The notes beneath the pieces were generated by a model. That model was given only the letters and a program-made list of their open reading frames with translations. It did not search any database and was not told the DNA's origin. The translations under genes and the position numbers were made by a program. DNA of 64,000 nucleotides from Halanaeroarchaeum sulfurireducens (GTDB taxonomy: Archaea; Halobacteriota; Halobacteria; Halobacteriales; Halobacteriaceae), in contig NZ_CP008874.1 in assembly GCF_001011115.1 (NCBI RefSeq), forward strand, positions 1,750,440-1,814,439, written 5' to 3'. Positions 7,567 to 16,878 of this stretch are shown piece after piece (the first letter of the stretch is position 1; each line of letters begins with the position of its first letter).

Positions 7567-8370
7567 TTATCGACGGTCGGCGTGTTCGTAGACGAACGTA
7601 CGGAGGAGTTTCGCGGCCAGCGAGGGGGCCTGGCCGTCGTCGCGGTCGTTGACCTCCACCACGTCGAAGCCGGTGGCGTACGGCGCGACCCGGCGAACCA
7701 CGTCTCGCATCTCACGGGGCGTCAGACCGAACGGTTCCATCGTTCCGGTGCCTGGAGCGAACCCCGGATCGGCACCGTCGATGTCGACGCTGAGGTAGAC
7801 CGCTTCGTCGTCGAAGGCCGGTTCCCAGTCCCCGACGGCCTCGGGAGCGACGACGGTGACGTCCGGTTCGGCCGCCCGCTGCCACTCCGCCTCGCTTCCC
7901 GCGCGCGCACCGAGTATCACCGCCCGGTCGGCAGTCTCCAGGGCGTGATGGGTGACGGTCGCGTGGCTCAACTCGTTGCCGGCGTACTCCGTTCGGAGGT
8001 CCAGGTGAGCGTCGAGGGTGACGAAAACGTCCGGCTCGACTGCCGTCACTCCCGCGAGAGAGACGGTGTGCTCTCCCCCGAGGACGAGCGGAACGGCACC
8101 CTCCCGGCGGACGTCCGAGAGCAAACCTGAGACGTACTCGAGGTACTCCTCGGCGTCGTCCCAGGCGTGGACGTCGCCGTGGTCGTGAACGTCAAGATCG
8201 GTGAAAGACTGCCCCGACCGTCGGTCGAAATCGTCGAAGGGTTCCGCGAATGTGCGAATTCGGTCGGGCCCGAATCGGGTGCCGGGCTGGAACGTCGTCG
8301 AGACGTCGAGTGGCGCGCCGACCACCACGTACTCGGCCGCGTCGCGGTCGGTGTTCGCGCCGGGAAACAT
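7567..8370 (-). CDS. speB: Agmatinase-family ureohydrolase, probably acting in hypusine synthesis
   Basis: The 267-residue protein has the ureohydrolase metal motifs: GGEHTVS (the common form is GGDHS), TLDAHLDLR and SVDIDGADPGFAPGTGTMEP. Together they bind two Mn ions for hydrolysis of the guanidino group. It ends one base from the aIF5A gene, so the pair is probably co-transcribed. Published work on Haloferax volcanii, as I recall it, shows that the homologous agmatinase cleaves aminopropyl-agmatine attached to or destined for aIF5A, because haloarchaea lack spermidine. The neighbourhood here is consistent with that role. Confidence 0.88.
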   Translation of the reverse strand: MFPGANTDRDAAEYVVVGAPLDVSTTFQPGTRFGPDRIRTFAEPFDDFDRRSGQSFTDLDVHDHGDVHAWDDAEEYLEYVSGLLSDVRREGAVPLVLGGEHTVSLAGVTAVEPDVFVTLDAHLDLRTEYAGNELSHATVTHHALETADRAVILGARAGSEAEWQRAAEPDVTVVAPEAVGDWEPAFDDEAVYLSVDIDGADPGFAPGTGTMEPFGLTPREMRDVVRRVAPYATGFDVVEVNDRDDGQAPSLAAKLLRTFVYEHADRR

Positions 8371-8371
8371 T

Positions 8372-8749
8372 TCAACCCACGATCTTTCGCTGCCCCTCGT
8401 ACTCGAGGTACTCGATCTCGTCGTCGGGTGAGAGCGAGACGTCCTCGGGAACCCGCATCGTGAACGTCTCGTAGGTGTCGAGGTCCATGATCTGGGCGTC
8501 GTCGCCCTCGACGCTGACGACCTGGCCGCCCTTGCGCTCGATCATCGGGACCCAGATCTTGGCGTCGACCGGCTGTGAGAGCGAGCGCTTTTTCTCGTCG
8601 AAGACGCCCGTACCCTCGATGCGAGCTTTCGCGCTGCCGTGTTTACCCGGTTTCGCCGTACTATATGCGGTGATCTCGCAGGGCACGCCATCCATCATCA
8701 CGTAATTTCCTTCCTGGAGGTCACGAACTTCCTGCTGGTCTTTCGGCAT
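8372..8749 (-). CDS. eif5A: Translation initiation factor aIF5A (hypusine-containing)
   Basis: The 125-residue protein has the N-terminal SH3-like domain with the hypusination loop [10 protein letters not shown]; the modified lysine is K36. An OB-fold domain follows ([20 protein letters not shown], then [12 protein letters not shown]). aIF5A promotes peptide-bond formation and termination at stalled ribosomes. It is upstream of the agmatinase-family gene on the same strand with a single-base gap. The deoxyhypusine synthase that modifies K36 is encoded nearby at 5676-6653. Confidence 0.96.
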   Translation of the reverse strand: MPKDQQEVRDLQEGNYVMMDGVPCEITAYSTAKPGKHGSAKARIEGTGVFDEKKRSLSQPVDAKIWVPMIERKGGQVVSVEGDDAQIMDLDTYETFTMRVPEDVSLSPDDEIEYLEYEGQRKIVG

Positions 8750-8811
8750 ACCGGCGGATTCTCGTTTGCCGGCAATAAACTGTTTGGAACGTTTCGGTGG
8801 CCGGTTCGGGA

Positions 8812-9882
8812 CTATCCGGTGCGGGCCAGAAAGGCGTCGAGTCGGGAGAGCCCCTCCTTCAGTTCGGGAGTGGGGAGGCCGAAACCGATCCGGAAGTAGC
8901 CGTCGAAGCCGAACACCGCTCCCGGCGCGAGTACGACCGATTCCGCCTCGACGAACTGCCGACAGAACGCCCTGGATCCCGCGAACTCGTCGGGGACCGT
9001 CACGAACCCGTTCACACCCACGGGATCGTGCCAATCGATCCCGTGGGACGACAGGAAGTCGCGGACGATCCCACGGTTGCGATCCGCGAGGGCGCGATTT
9101 TCCGACAGGATGTCGCGCTCCTGCTCGCCGAGGGCCTGGGCGGCCACGTGCTGTCCCAGTTTCGTCGGCGAGATGGTGGTATAGTCCTTCCACTCCCACG
9201 CCCGGTCGACGACGGCCTCGTCCCCGACGAGCCAGCCGAATCTGGCTCCGGCGAGCCCGTAGGCTTTCGTCAGGCTCGACGTGCTGAGTCCCCACTCGCC
9301 GAGCGACGCCGCTGGCGGGTTGGGCTCCTCGGCGAGGAGTCGGTACACCTCGTCGACGAGCAGGTACGACTCGTTGTCCGCGGCGATATCGTACAGGGCC
9401 TCGACGGTCTCCGGAGAGTGATACCGGCCTGTCGGATTGTTCGGGTTGTTGAGCACGACGACTTGCGTCTTCGGGCGGATCGCCTCGGCGACGGCGTCCA
9501 CGTCGAGTGTCCACTCCGGCGGCTCGAGGGAGACACGGGTGACGTCCGCGATGGCATCGGGGACTGCGTGGAGGGCCTGGTACGTCGGTGTGACGACGAC
9601 CGCGTGGTCGCCCGCGTCGAGGAGGGCCTGAAACGCGAGAAAATTTGCTTCCTGGGTGCCGACGGTGAACAGGACCTCCTCGGCGCCGCGGTCGTACCGG
9701 TCGCCGACGGTGGCCCGTAGCTCGGGGTCGCCGTTCGTAGGGATGACGTACCCGAGCGTGCCCGGGTCGAGATCGAAGCGCTCGGCCTCGAGGCTGCGGA
9801 TTCCGGACTCGGCCAGCATGAGGTCCGCTTCGTGTTCGTACTCGGCGAACCAGCGTTCGAGTTCGAAGGGAGCGATGTCCAT
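8812..9882 (-). CDS. Class I/II aminotransferase (PLP-dependent)
   Basis: The 356-residue protein has the fold-type I pattern: [15 protein letters not shown] near the middle, [10 protein letters not shown] carrying the PLP-binding aspartate, and [16 protein letters not shown] with the Schiff-base lysine. The C-terminal arginine that binds the substrate carboxylate is probably in YFRIGFG. The start is the ATG complementary to 9880-9882. Substrate specificity cannot be assigned. It lies between the aIF5A and UbiB-like genes, all on the minus strand, but the gaps do not indicate a tight operon. Confidence 0.85.
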   Translation of the reverse strand: MDIAPFELERWFAEYEHEADLMLAESGIRSLEAERFDLDPGTLGYVIPTNGDPELRATVGDRYDRGAEEVLFTVGTQEANFLAFQALLDAGDHAVVVTPTYQALHAVPDAIADVTRVSLEPPEWTLDVDAVAEAIRPKTQVVVLNNPNNPTGRYHSPETVEALYDIAADNESYLLVDEVYRLLAEEPNPPAASLGEWGLSTSSLTKAYGLAGARFGWLVGDEAVVDRAWEWKDYTTISPTKLGQHVAAQALGEQERDILSENRALADRNRGIVRDFLSSHGIDWHDPVGVNGFVTVPDEFAGSRAFCRQFVEAESVVLAPGAVFGFDGYFRIGFGLPTPELKEGLSRLDAFLARTG

Positions 9883-9914
9883 GTCCCCACGACGGGCGCG
9901 CTCGTCAAAAATAC

Positions 9915-11582
9915 CTACTCGCGGTGGCGCCGTCGCTGGTCGAGATACCGTTCGGTGACCTTGGGCGCCGTTCGGATTCCCCGGCGCTCGCGGAACGATC
10001 GCCACAGCAGGACGACCAATGCCATCGTCGCCACGCCGGCGACGCCCGCCGCCAGCATCTCTGCGGCCACGTACAACACCGTGGTGGAGACGATGCCAGC
10101 CGCGGTCAGCGCGCCGTAGACCACGCGACGGGCCAACCGATCCAGCACGCCGTCGTCGTCCTCGATGCCCGCCCGGACGTAGACGTTATCGCGTTCGAGG
10201 CGATCGAGCGACCGATCCAGTTTCGGGGGGATGTCGACGGCGGCCCGTGCCGCCTCCCGAACGTCCTCGCCGGCCCCTTCCAGGTACGCCTGGATCGATT
10301 CCTCGCGGTAGCCGCGCTCGGTGAGGAAATGCGAGGCGACGGCGATGAAGTCGAAGTCGGAATCGAGGGTGAGACAGACGCCCTCGACGACGGTAGCCAC
10401 GCGCATCACAAGCGCGAGGTTCGAGGGCAGGCGGAGCGGAAACTCGTAGATGGTGTCCTCGACCTGGCCGATGATCTGCTGGACGCGCCAGGTCTCGATG
10501 TCCTCACCCCGGGCGTCCTGAATGGCCACGTCGAGCACCGCCGACATCGTCGCCCGGTCGGCGTCGGGAGAGAGTGTACCCATCTCGATCAGGATGTCGA
10601 GAATCTCGTCGATGTCGCGGCTGGCGACCGCGATGTAGAAATCGATGATTTTCTCCTGGAGGAACTCATCGACCCGGCCGCTCATCCCGAAGTCGTAGAA
10701 GACGACGGTACCGTCTCCTTTGACGGCGAGGTTGCCGGGGTGGGGGTCGGCCTGATACACCCCGTCCTGAGTGATCATCTTCAGGTAGGTCCGGGTCACC
10801 CGTTCGGCGACCTGTTCCCGGTCGACGCCCCGCTCGTCGAGTTCGTCGACGTCGGTGATCTTCGTTCCCCCGATGTACTCCATCGTGAGCACACGCGGAC
10901 CCGAGTGCGAATCCACGACGGCGGGGATCGCAATCTTCGGATCGTCGGTGAAGTTGCCCCGAATCTCCTCGAGCATCGACGCCTCGCGCTCGTAGTCCAT
11001 CTCCTCGCGAATGGTCTTCGAGAACTCGTCGGCGAGGTTTCCGAGGGAGAACGCGCGAGCGTCGTCCACGAAGTAGATGACGAGCGGCAGCGTCCATCTG
11101 ATCACGGTCAGGTCGGTCTCGACGAGGTCCTCGATACCGGGTCGCCGTACCTTCACGGCCACGTCTTGGCCGTCGGCACGAGCGCGGTACACCTGGCCCA
11201 GGCTCGCTCCGCTGATCGCCTCCGTGTCGAATTCCTCGAAGGACTCCTCGACGGAGCCGAGTTCGTCCTCGACGACAGTCCGTGCCTCCTCCCAGGGGGC
11301 CGGGGGAACGTCATCCTGCAGCTGCGTGAGAACGTCGATGTACTCGGGTGGGAGCGCGTCAGGCCGGGTCGAGAGCAACTGGCCGAGTTTGATGAACGTC
11401 GGACCGAGCGTCAACAGTGAATCGAGCAGTGCCTCCGCCCGCTCGACCCGCATCTCTGCTGTGACGTTCCGGGACCGACCGAAGAAGAAAAACCGATATC
11501 TATCGCGGAGATAGCTCAAGACGAGCGGCAAGAACTGGCGGGCGACGACGAAGAACCGGTAGTAGGCTTTGACGGCGACCAC
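9915..11582 (-). CDS. ABC1/AarF/UbiB-family atypical kinase-like membrane protein
   Basis: The 555-residue protein has the ABC1 signature KLGQLLSTRPDALPPEY, the alanine-rich ISGASLGQVYRA loop, an invariant lysine in DVAVKVRRPG, and the catalytic DPHPGNLAV and VFYDFGMSG segments. Two hydrophobic C-terminal helices (around ALTAAGIVSTTVLYVAAEML) suggest membrane anchoring. Relatives act as ATPases needed for quinone synthesis or lipid handling. I chose the GTG at 11580-11582, five bases past the Hsp20 stop, because the protein then begins with a basic-aromatic stretch (VVAVKAYYRFFVVARQFLPL). A longer frame would overlap the Hsp20 gene. Confidence 0.88.
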   Translation of the reverse strand: MVAVKAYYRFFVVARQFLPLVLSYLRDRYRFFFFGRSRNVTAEMRVERAEALLDSLLTLGPTFIKLGQLLSTRPDALPPEYIDVLTQLQDDVPPAPWEEARTVVEDELGSVEESFEEFDTEAISGASLGQVYRARADGQDVAVKVRRPGIEDLVETDLTVIRWTLPLVIYFVDDARAFSLGNLADEFSKTIREEMDYEREASMLEEIRGNFTDDPKIAIPAVVDSHSGPRVLTMEYIGGTKITDVDELDERGVDREQVAERVTRTYLKMITQDGVYQADPHPGNLAVKGDGTVVFYDFGMSGRVDEFLQEKIIDFYIAVASRDIDEILDILIEMGTLSPDADRATMSAVLDVAIQDARGEDIETWRVQQIIGQVEDTIYEFPLRLPSNLALVMRVATVVEGVCLTLDSDFDFIAVASHFLTERGYREESIQAYLEGAGEDVREAARAAVDIPPKLDRSLDRLERDNVYVRAGIEDDDGVLDRLARRVVYGALTAAGIVSTTVLYVAAEMLAAGVAGVATMALVVLLWRSFRERRGIRTAPKVTERYLDQRRRHRE

Positions 11583-11586
11583 GCGT

Positions 11587-11937
11587 CTACTCCTCGATTG
11601 GAACCTGGGTCGCTGCTTCCGAGACTTTCGGGATCGTGATCTCCAGGACCCCGGAGTCGAGGCGTGCCGTCGCCTGGTTCCCGACAGCGTCGGGGGGCAC
11701 GGGAACGTCGACGTCGAGAAAGAGCGCACGCCCCTCCTCCCGGAACCAGAAGTCCTCCGGGACGTCTTTTTGCCGGCGGGCCTCGATGGAGAGCCGAGCG
11801 CCCGTGGCGGTCACCTGGATGCCGTCCCGCGTCACGCCTGGAAAGTCGAAGATCAACAGGTAGGCTTCGTCCGATTCCAGCACGTCCGCGAAGACGGCCT
11901 CCGGTAACGAAACGAGCGCGTCACTGAGTCCGGACAT
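11587..11937 (-). CDS. Small heat-shock protein, Hsp20/alpha-crystallin family
   Basis: The 116-residue protein has an alpha-crystallin domain: AYLLIFDFPGV, then TATGARLSIEARRQ, and the terminal ARLDSGVLEITIPKV, which contains the conserved G-V-L motif. The short C-terminal tail includes VPIEE. Such proteins are oligomeric ATP-independent holdases. The UbiB-like gene begins five bases downstream, suggesting co-transcription. The N-terminal arm is short, as is common in haloarchaeal members. Confidence 0.88.
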   Translation of the reverse strand: MSGLSDALVSLPEAVFADVLESDEAYLLIFDFPGVTRDGIQVTATGARLSIEARRQKDVPEDFWFREEGRALFLDVDVPVPPDAVGNQATARLDSGVLEITIPKVSEAATQVPIEE

Positions 11938-12200
11938 ACCAGTTCGTACGTCGTGTAGGGCGAAAAAGGCGGTGGTCGGTCCACCTCCGATGCGCCATTC
12001 CCCCTTCCCACACGGAATGGCCCCGTCTCCAGGGGGCGGAACCGTCAGTTACGTCGACCACGACCCCGTGTGAGCCATCGCCCAGTCGTGGCAGCTGGAC
12101 GAGGCCCGATCAACCGGGTCGGGTCGACGGTTTCTCCAATTCACCCGACGGTAATGAAGGGGTGCAACCGTTACACGCAGTTATCGGCGGTTTAGCCGAA
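11938..12200. other. Intergenic region without a recognised gene
   Basis: This 263-bp stretch separates the Hsp20 promoter from the HAD hydrolase stop. The only structure seen is a duplicated decamer (AGCCGAATTA twice) that reaches into the end of the HAD gene. I find no tRNA, small ORF or strong hairpin. Confidence 0.5.
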
Positions 12201-12887
12201 TTAAGCCGAATTATACGCCCTCGGCGGACAGATGCCTCGGTCGGTGCCCCCGTTCGTCCACAGGGTATCGAACGATCGGACCCGGTGATCACCGAGCACG
12301 CAGTGGCCGCGACGGTCGGGGCCGTGGCGCTCGACGTGAATCCCGTCGAGACCCGCGTTCCACGCGGCGCCGATGTCGGTCGCGCCGTCCCCCGCGAGTA
12401 CGCCCCGGGACGTGGCGGGGTCGACGTCGAGGAGATCGAGGGTCAGTTCGACGGGCGCGGGGTCGGGTTTCCAGCCCACCTCGTCAGAACACGAGACCAC
12501 GACGTCGAACCAGTCCCCGATGTCGAGTGCGTCGATGACGGGGCCGGCGAGAAACGGCTGGGAATGCGTGACAACGCCGACGGGAACCTCGAGGTCGGCC
12601 ACGAACGTGGCGTCGTCGTGGAGGTAAGTGGCTGCCGCTCGTGTCTCCGGATCCCCGTTCGCGTGGAACGTCGACCAGAACGTCTCGGGATCCACACCCC
12701 ATCGGTGCAGGTGGCCGTTACGCGTGCCACCCAGACCGTGCCAGAGGACCGCCGCCTCACGGTCGGAAAACGACCGGCCCATTTGATCGCCCACCCGATC
12801 GAAGACCTCGCGAACGTACGACCACTCCGTGTCGACGAGCGTGCCGTCGAGGTCGAGTAACCAGACGTCGTACGAACCGGGATCCAT
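12201..12887 (-). CDS. HAD-superfamily hydrolase (phosphoglycolate phosphatase-like)
   Basis: The 228-residue protein has the HAD motifs in order: DVWLLDLDGTLVDTEW (motif I, two catalytic aspartates), VGVVTHSQPF (motif II serine or threonine region), WKPDPAPVELT (motif III lysine) and AGDGATDIGAAWNAG (motif IV). An alpha-helical cap lies between motifs I and II. It is likely to be a soluble phosphatase acting on a small phosphorylated metabolite, which the sequence does not reveal. The start is the ATG complementary to 12885-12887; an upstream GTG/ATG would add a poorly conserved leader. Confidence 0.83.
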   Translation of the reverse strand: MDPGSYDVWLLDLDGTLVDTEWSYVREVFDRVGDQMGRSFSDREAAVLWHGLGGTRNGHLHRWGVDPETFWSTFHANGDPETRAAATYLHDDATFVADLEVPVGVVTHSQPFLAGPVIDALDIGDWFDVVVSCSDEVGWKPDPAPVELTLDLLDVDPATSRGVLAGDGATDIGAAWNAGLDGIHVERHGPDRRGHCVLGDHRVRSFDTLWTNGGTDRGICPPRAYNSA

Positions 12888-12935
12888 CAGGGTAACGCAT
12901 AGGCGAGCGGGAGCCAAGAGCGTTTGGGGCCCACG

Positions 12936-13301
12936 TTACCGAACCTCGATGGTGCTCCCGAGGTACTTGTTCAGAACCGCGTCGACGGACTCGGCATTGA
13001 ACGCGGAGAGGTCTGAGGCGATGGCGTCACGAAGTTCCGCGAGGTACTCCTCGTCCGTCTCGAAGGCCCGGTAGTCGACGGAAAGCACCGTGACCCCGAG
13101 CGCATCCCGAGTGAGGTCCCGAAAGTAGTCTCGGTCGGCGATCGCTCCCCGCCAGAGATTGTCCCGGAAAAACCGCCATCCAGGCTCGCCCGGCTCGTCG
13201 GCCTCGCGCATCATTCGCGTCTCGAAGGTGTCCGGTTCGAGCGACACCCCACTGGTCGGTTCGAGTCGAAACGTGACCGCGAAGACGTACCGCGCCCACA
13301 T
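12936..13301 (-). CDS. LWR-salt protein (haloarchaeal family of unknown function)
   Basis: The 121-residue protein starts MWARYVFAVTFRLEP and contains GWRFFRDNLWRGAIADRDYF, which carries the Leu-Trp-Arg that names this haloarchaeal family. The C terminus is acidic and predicted helical. No catalytic motif is visible. It sits between the HAD hydrolase and hemA on the same strand, 92 bases from hemA. Confidence 0.82.
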   Translation of the reverse strand: MWARYVFAVTFRLEPTSGVSLEPDTFETRMMREADEPGEPGWRFFRDNLWRGAIADRDYFRDLTRDALGVTVLSVDYRAFETDEEYLAELRDAIASDLSAFNAESVDAVLNKYLGSTIEVR

Positions 13302-13393
13302 CAGTCCGCCTCCCAGGCCAGTGCGGTCAGTGTCGGGGCATCGCGACGGTGTACCATATCGGAACTCCGTCTGCCAGCACGAAAAGCGTGGGC

Positions 13394-14722
13394 CTAGTCG
13401 TCGGACTCGCCGGTGGTGGATCGGGCCGGCGAATCCTCGGTCGCGAACTCGGAGATCAGTTCGGTGTGGAGGGATTGCTCGCCGTCGAACTCCGGATCGA
13501 ACAGCCGGATGGCCGTCGCGATGGTCGACCAGTCGTCCTCCGCTGCAGCATCGCGGAGCGCCCGCGTGGGCGCGGCGAGTAATTGGGAGACGAGCGAATC
13601 CGCGAACGCGTCGATTACCTCGCGCTGCTCGTCGGTCAGCGATCCCCTGGCTTCGAGTTTCGAGAGCGCCATCTCCATCTCTCGGCTTTTGATCCGGTCG
13701 GCGCTGTCGTACATCGCCCCGATGACCTCGTCCGCACGCTTTCGTTTGAACTGCTCGATCAGGCGGTCGAATTCCTCGTCGATGATCTCCCGGACCGCCT
13801 CCGCGGCGGCTGCCCGCTGGGATCTGGTTTGCTGGGTCACCTCCTCCAGGTCGTCGAGGTTCCGGACGGTGACGTTCGGAAGGTCGTCCGCGTTGGGGGC
13901 AATGTCCCGTGGCTGCCCCAGGTCCATGCAGTACACCTGGTCCGCGCCGGCGAGCATGTCCGTTTCGACCACTGGCGTTCGAGCCCCCGTCGCCGTCACG
14001 AGCACGTCCGTTTCGGGGAGGTGCCCGTCGAGGTCGTCGAGACCGAGGACCGTGGCGTCGACCTCGTGAACGTCGACGATTTCCCGGGCGCGGTCGGGTG
14101 TGCGGTTGGCCACGTATAGCTCCCCGACGTCGCTGCTGTCGAGAGAGACGGTCGAGAGGGTTCCCATCTCGCCGATACCGACCACCGTGGCGGTCGCACC
14201 CGACAGTCCGTGTTCTGTATCCGCCAGCCGCACGGCCGCCGACCCGAGCGAGACGACGCCGTCGTTGATGCTCGTCTCCGTCCGGGCCCGCTCTCCCACG
14301 CGAATGGCCTTGAGAATCGCCTCGTCCAGAATGGGTCCGAGGGTCCCGGCCGTCGTGGCGTTGTCGTAGGCGTCCCGGACCTGCCCGATGATCTGATCCT
14401 CGCCCACGATAACCGATTCGAGGCCGGCAGCGACGCGCATGAGATGGCGGATGCTCTCCTCGTGGTCCATGACGTGAGCCTCCTCGGGACCGAATCCGGC
14501 GTCGCCCAGGGCCGCCCGACCGGATTCGGCCGAGGCTGTGACGACGTATGCCTCGACCCTGTGACACGTCTGAAGGGCGAAGGCTTCCCTGACGGCCGAC
14601 TGCGTCCGGAGTTCGGCGAGGAGGTCGCGTTCAGTCTCCCGCCTGACCGCTTCCAGATCGCAGACGTTTGCGTCCTCGTGGCTCACTCTCGCCCCGGTCA
14701 CGAGCGTCGCGTGTCGGTTCAC
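13394..14722 (-). CDS. hemA: Glutamyl-tRNA reductase
   Basis: The 442-residue protein has the HemA catalytic region ALQTCHRVEAYVV, where the active-site cysteine usually sits in TCNRxE. It also has IRHLMRVAAGLESVIVGEDQ, the NADPH domain AAVRLADTEHGLSGATATVV with VVGIGEMG, and a C-terminal dimerisation helix region. It reduces glutamyl-tRNA to glutamate-1-semialdehyde, the first step of haem and cobamide synthesis. The start is a GTG; another GTG seven codons in is possible. The usual haloarchaeal partner, precorrin-2 dehydrogenase, is not adjacent here. Confidence 0.93.
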   Translation of the reverse strand: MNRHATLVTGARVSHEDANVCDLEAVRRETERDLLAELRTQSAVREAFALQTCHRVEAYVVTASAESGRAALGDAGFGPEEAHVMDHEESIRHLMRVAAGLESVIVGEDQIIGQVRDAYDNATTAGTLGPILDEAILKAIRVGERARTETSINDGVVSLGSAAVRLADTEHGLSGATATVVGIGEMGTLSTVSLDSSDVGELYVANRTPDRAREIVDVHEVDATVLGLDDLDGHLPETDVLVTATGARTPVVETDMLAGADQVYCMDLGQPRDIAPNADDLPNVTVRNLDDLEEVTQQTRSQRAAAAEAVREIIDEEFDRLIEQFKRKRADEVIGAMYDSADRIKSREMEMALSKLEARGSLTDEQREVIDAFADSLVSQLLAAPTRALRDAAAEDDWSTIATAIRLFDPEFDGEQSLHTELISEFATEDSPARSTTGESDD

Positions 14723-14843
14723 GGTGTGATCGACCTACCCGGTTTTCTCACGATTCGATTTGAACGTTCTTACTGACACACGTAAAATCTTCCGAACGGC
14801 ACCACGATGGGCGACGGGTTCGATCGAGCGGGGGCGAGGACGT

Positions 14844-15251
14844 TCAGACGGAGTACCCGTCTTCGGTGACCGGGACGGCATCGAACCCGAGATCCTCGAT
14901 GGCGTCGACCACCGCGTCCTGCTCGTCCGTGGCCTCCCAGTAAAAGACCAGATCGAAGGTGCCATCGCGCAGGAGTTGCTGACACTCCCACACGAACTCG
15001 TCGTCGCTCAGTCGCCGACCCTGGAACTGGCCGGCGGCAAAGCGGGAGTCGTCGTCGCCGGCGTAAATGTAAGCGTCCTCGTCGGCGACGACCTCGGCGA
15101 TCGCCTCGCCGATCCGGCGGGTTGCGTCGTCCATCGCCGGCTCCTCGGACTGGGGAAAATCCGTGTGGACGACTACCCCCTGCAACGTGATGTCCCCCGG
15201 TTCGAGCAACGCTACCGCCTCCGCGTACAGATCGTCGTCCGCATCGGTCAT
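14844..15251 (-). CDS. DUF5778 family protein (haloarchaeal)
   Basis: The 135-residue acidic protein begins MTDADDDLYAEAVALLEPGD and contains the well-conserved stretch SDDEFVWECQQLLRDGTFDL. This fits the haloarchaeal DUF5778 family of unknown function. An ATG 24 bases upstream (15273-15275) is an alternative start. The gene is divergent from the cis-prenyltransferase gene at 15359, so the two share a promoter region of about 100 bases. Confidence 0.72.
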   Translation of the reverse strand: MTDADDDLYAEAVALLEPGDITLQGVVVHTDFPQSEEPAMDDATRRIGEAIAEVVADEDAYIYAGDDDSRFAAGQFQGRRLSDDEFVWECQQLLRDGTFDLVFYWEATDEQDAVVDAIEDLGFDAVPVTEDGYSV

Positions 15252-15358
15252 GAACCAGGCTACACTCCGGGTCATTTTACCAGCTCCGGTCGATGCAGCG
15301 ACCACCCACTCCCCGAAGAGGGGAACACTCTTGTCAGCGAGACGCGTGCTTTGAACCG

Positions 15359-16267
15359 ATGCGGGAATGGCTCCGAGCACAGTTCAGATCCGTCTACGAG
15401 CGGGTCCTTCGCCGTGAGATATCGGGAGCGCCGTCCCACGTCGCCGTCATTCAGGACGGGAACCGCCGATACGCCCGCGAGCGGGGAGACGACACGGCGA
15501 CCGGACACCGTGTCGGCGCGGAGACGACCGAACGCGTCCTCGACTGGTGTGCGGAACTCGGGGTCGACGAACTCACGCTGTATGCCTTCTCGACGGAGAA
15601 CTTCAACCGACCACCGGACGAACGCGAACACCTCTTCGATCTGATCGAGGAGAAGCTCTATCAGTTCGCGGACGCCGACCGGGTCCACGAGGAGCGGGTC
15701 CGCGTCCGTGCCATCGGCGACACGGATCGCCTCCCCGAGCGGGTCCAGCAGGCCATCGACTACGCCGAAGCCCAGACAGCCGGGTACGACGCCCTCACCC
15801 TCAACGTGGCCGTCGCCTACGGGGGGCGGGCGGAGTTGCTCCAGGCGGCTCGCGAGATCGGGTCCGCCGTCGACCGCGGGGATCTCGACCCGGCGGACGT
15901 GACCGCCGAAACGGTGGAGGCGCGGCTCTACGATGGCGCGGTCCGCGACGTCGACCTCATCGTCCGAACCGGGGGCGACGAACGGACGAGCAACTTCCTC
16001 CCCTGGCACGCCAATGGCAACGAGGCCGCCGCCTTCTTCTGTACGCCCTACTGGCCCGAATTCTCGAAAATCGATTTCCTGCGGGCGATCCGGACCTACG
16101 AGGCGAGGGAGGTGTCGTGGCGGCGGACGCGTGCGAAGCGCGCGCTGGCGCTCGTTCGGGCACTCGGTGGGGAGGTCAAGGAAGCGCGACGCGTACTCGA
16201 TCGGTTCAGGGACTATCTCCCGGACGCCGTCGAGGACGAGCCGACCGAACAGCAACCGGCGGATTGA
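15359..16267 (+). CDS. uppS: Polyprenyl diphosphate synthase (cis-prenyltransferase), catalytically intact
   Basis: The 302-residue protein carries all cis-prenyltransferase motifs. HVAVIQDGNRRYARERG holds the catalytic aspartate (D33) and the diphosphate-binding residues. LTLYAFSTENFNRPPDE is the TENW-like motif. The C-terminal DLIVRTGGDERTSNFLPWHA and PYWPEFSKIDF carry the RxG and WPEF-type residues. It condenses isopentenyl diphosphates to make the long polyprenyl carrier for glycan transfer (dolichyl or undecaprenyl class). Its stop is two bases from that of a second, degenerate family member transcribed toward it. Confidence 0.93.
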   Translation: MREWLRAQFRSVYERVLRREISGAPSHVAVIQDGNRRYARERGDDTATGHRVGAETTERVLDWCAELGVDELTLYAFSTENFNRPPDEREHLFDLIEEKLYQFADADRVHEERVRVRAIGDTDRLPERVQQAIDYAEAQTAGYDALTLNVAVAYGGRAELLQAAREIGSAVDRGDLDPADVTAETVEARLYDGAVRDVDLIVRTGGDERTSNFLPWHANGNEAAAFFCTPYWPEFSKIDFLRAIRTYEAREVSWRRTRAKRALALVRALGGEVKEARRVLDRFRDYLPDAVEDEPTEQQPAD

Positions 16268-16269
16268 CC

Positions 16270-16878
16270 TCACCGACCAAACCGCCGCTGACGGTTCTCG
16301 TACTCCTGGACGGCCCTGATGTAATCGCGTTCCCGAAAGTCCCGCCAGTTGACGTCCGTGAAGTAGAGTTCCGAGTAGACCGACTGCCAGATCATGAAAT
16401 CCGAGAGGCGCTCCTCGCCGGTCTTGATGACGAGGTCGGGCTCCTCGCCGAAAACGAGGCGCTCTTCGATATCGCTCTCGTCGACGGCCGCAGGATCGAG
16501 CGCGCCGGCGTCGACGTCCTCGGCGATCCGGCGAACGGCCGTCGCGAACTCGTGTTTGCCACCGAGGCCGAGGCTGATCCGAATCGGCTCCTCCGCGGGC
16601 TCGGTATCGGATGGCCCACGGATGGCCACCGGACGGGGGAACGACAGCCCGGCGAGTTCACGTTCGAGCGTGTCCACGACCGTCTCGTCCAGCACGCTCA
16701 CGTAGATCGTGACCCGCTCTGCGCCGTACTCGAACGCCCAGGCGACGAACCGCTCGAGGGTCTCGTACGCCCCCTGTTCCAGCAGGTCGCGTTCGGTGAT
16801 GATGAGAGCGACGTGTTCGGGCGGGTCGCCAGCGGTGCGGCGGAGCCGAATGGCGAGGTACCGTTCGTACAGTCCCAC
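16270..16878 (-). CDS. cis-prenyltransferase homologue lacking the catalytic motif (NgBR/Nus1-like subunit candidate)
   Basis: The 202-residue protein aligns with the C-terminal half of UppS: DLVIKTGEERLSDFMIWQSV and YSELYFTDVNWRDF match the RTGGE-RxSNF and ElyF-type motifs. In the first motif, however, the usual HVAxIxDGNxRxA reads HVALIITERDLLEQGA. The catalytic aspartate position is threonine (about residue 28) and the diphosphate loop is lost. The GTG at 16876-16878 is the likely start. This pattern resembles the non-catalytic NgBR/Nus1 subunit of eukaryotic heteromeric enzymes, so it may partner the intact UppS encoded next to it. That partnership is inference. Confidence 0.8.
   Translation of the reverse strand: MGLYERYLAIRLRRTAGDPPEHVALIITERDLLEQGAYETLERFVAWAFEYGAERVTIYVSVLDETVVDTLERELAGLSFPRPVAIRGPSDTEPAEEPIRISLGLGGKHEFATAVRRIAEDVDAGALDPAAVDESDIEERLVFGEEPDLVIKTGEERLSDFMIWQSVYSELYFTDVNWRDFRERDYIRAVQEYENRQRRFGR

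Noticed and set aside
12190-12212. The duplicated decamer AGCCGAATTA as an attachment site
   Set aside because: It is only two short copies, partly inside the end of the HAD gene, with no associated integrase or second distant copy.
13302-13393. A precorrin-2 dehydrogenase next to hemA, as I expect in some haloarchaea
   Set aside because: The gap to the LWR-salt gene is only 92 bases and contains no such frame.
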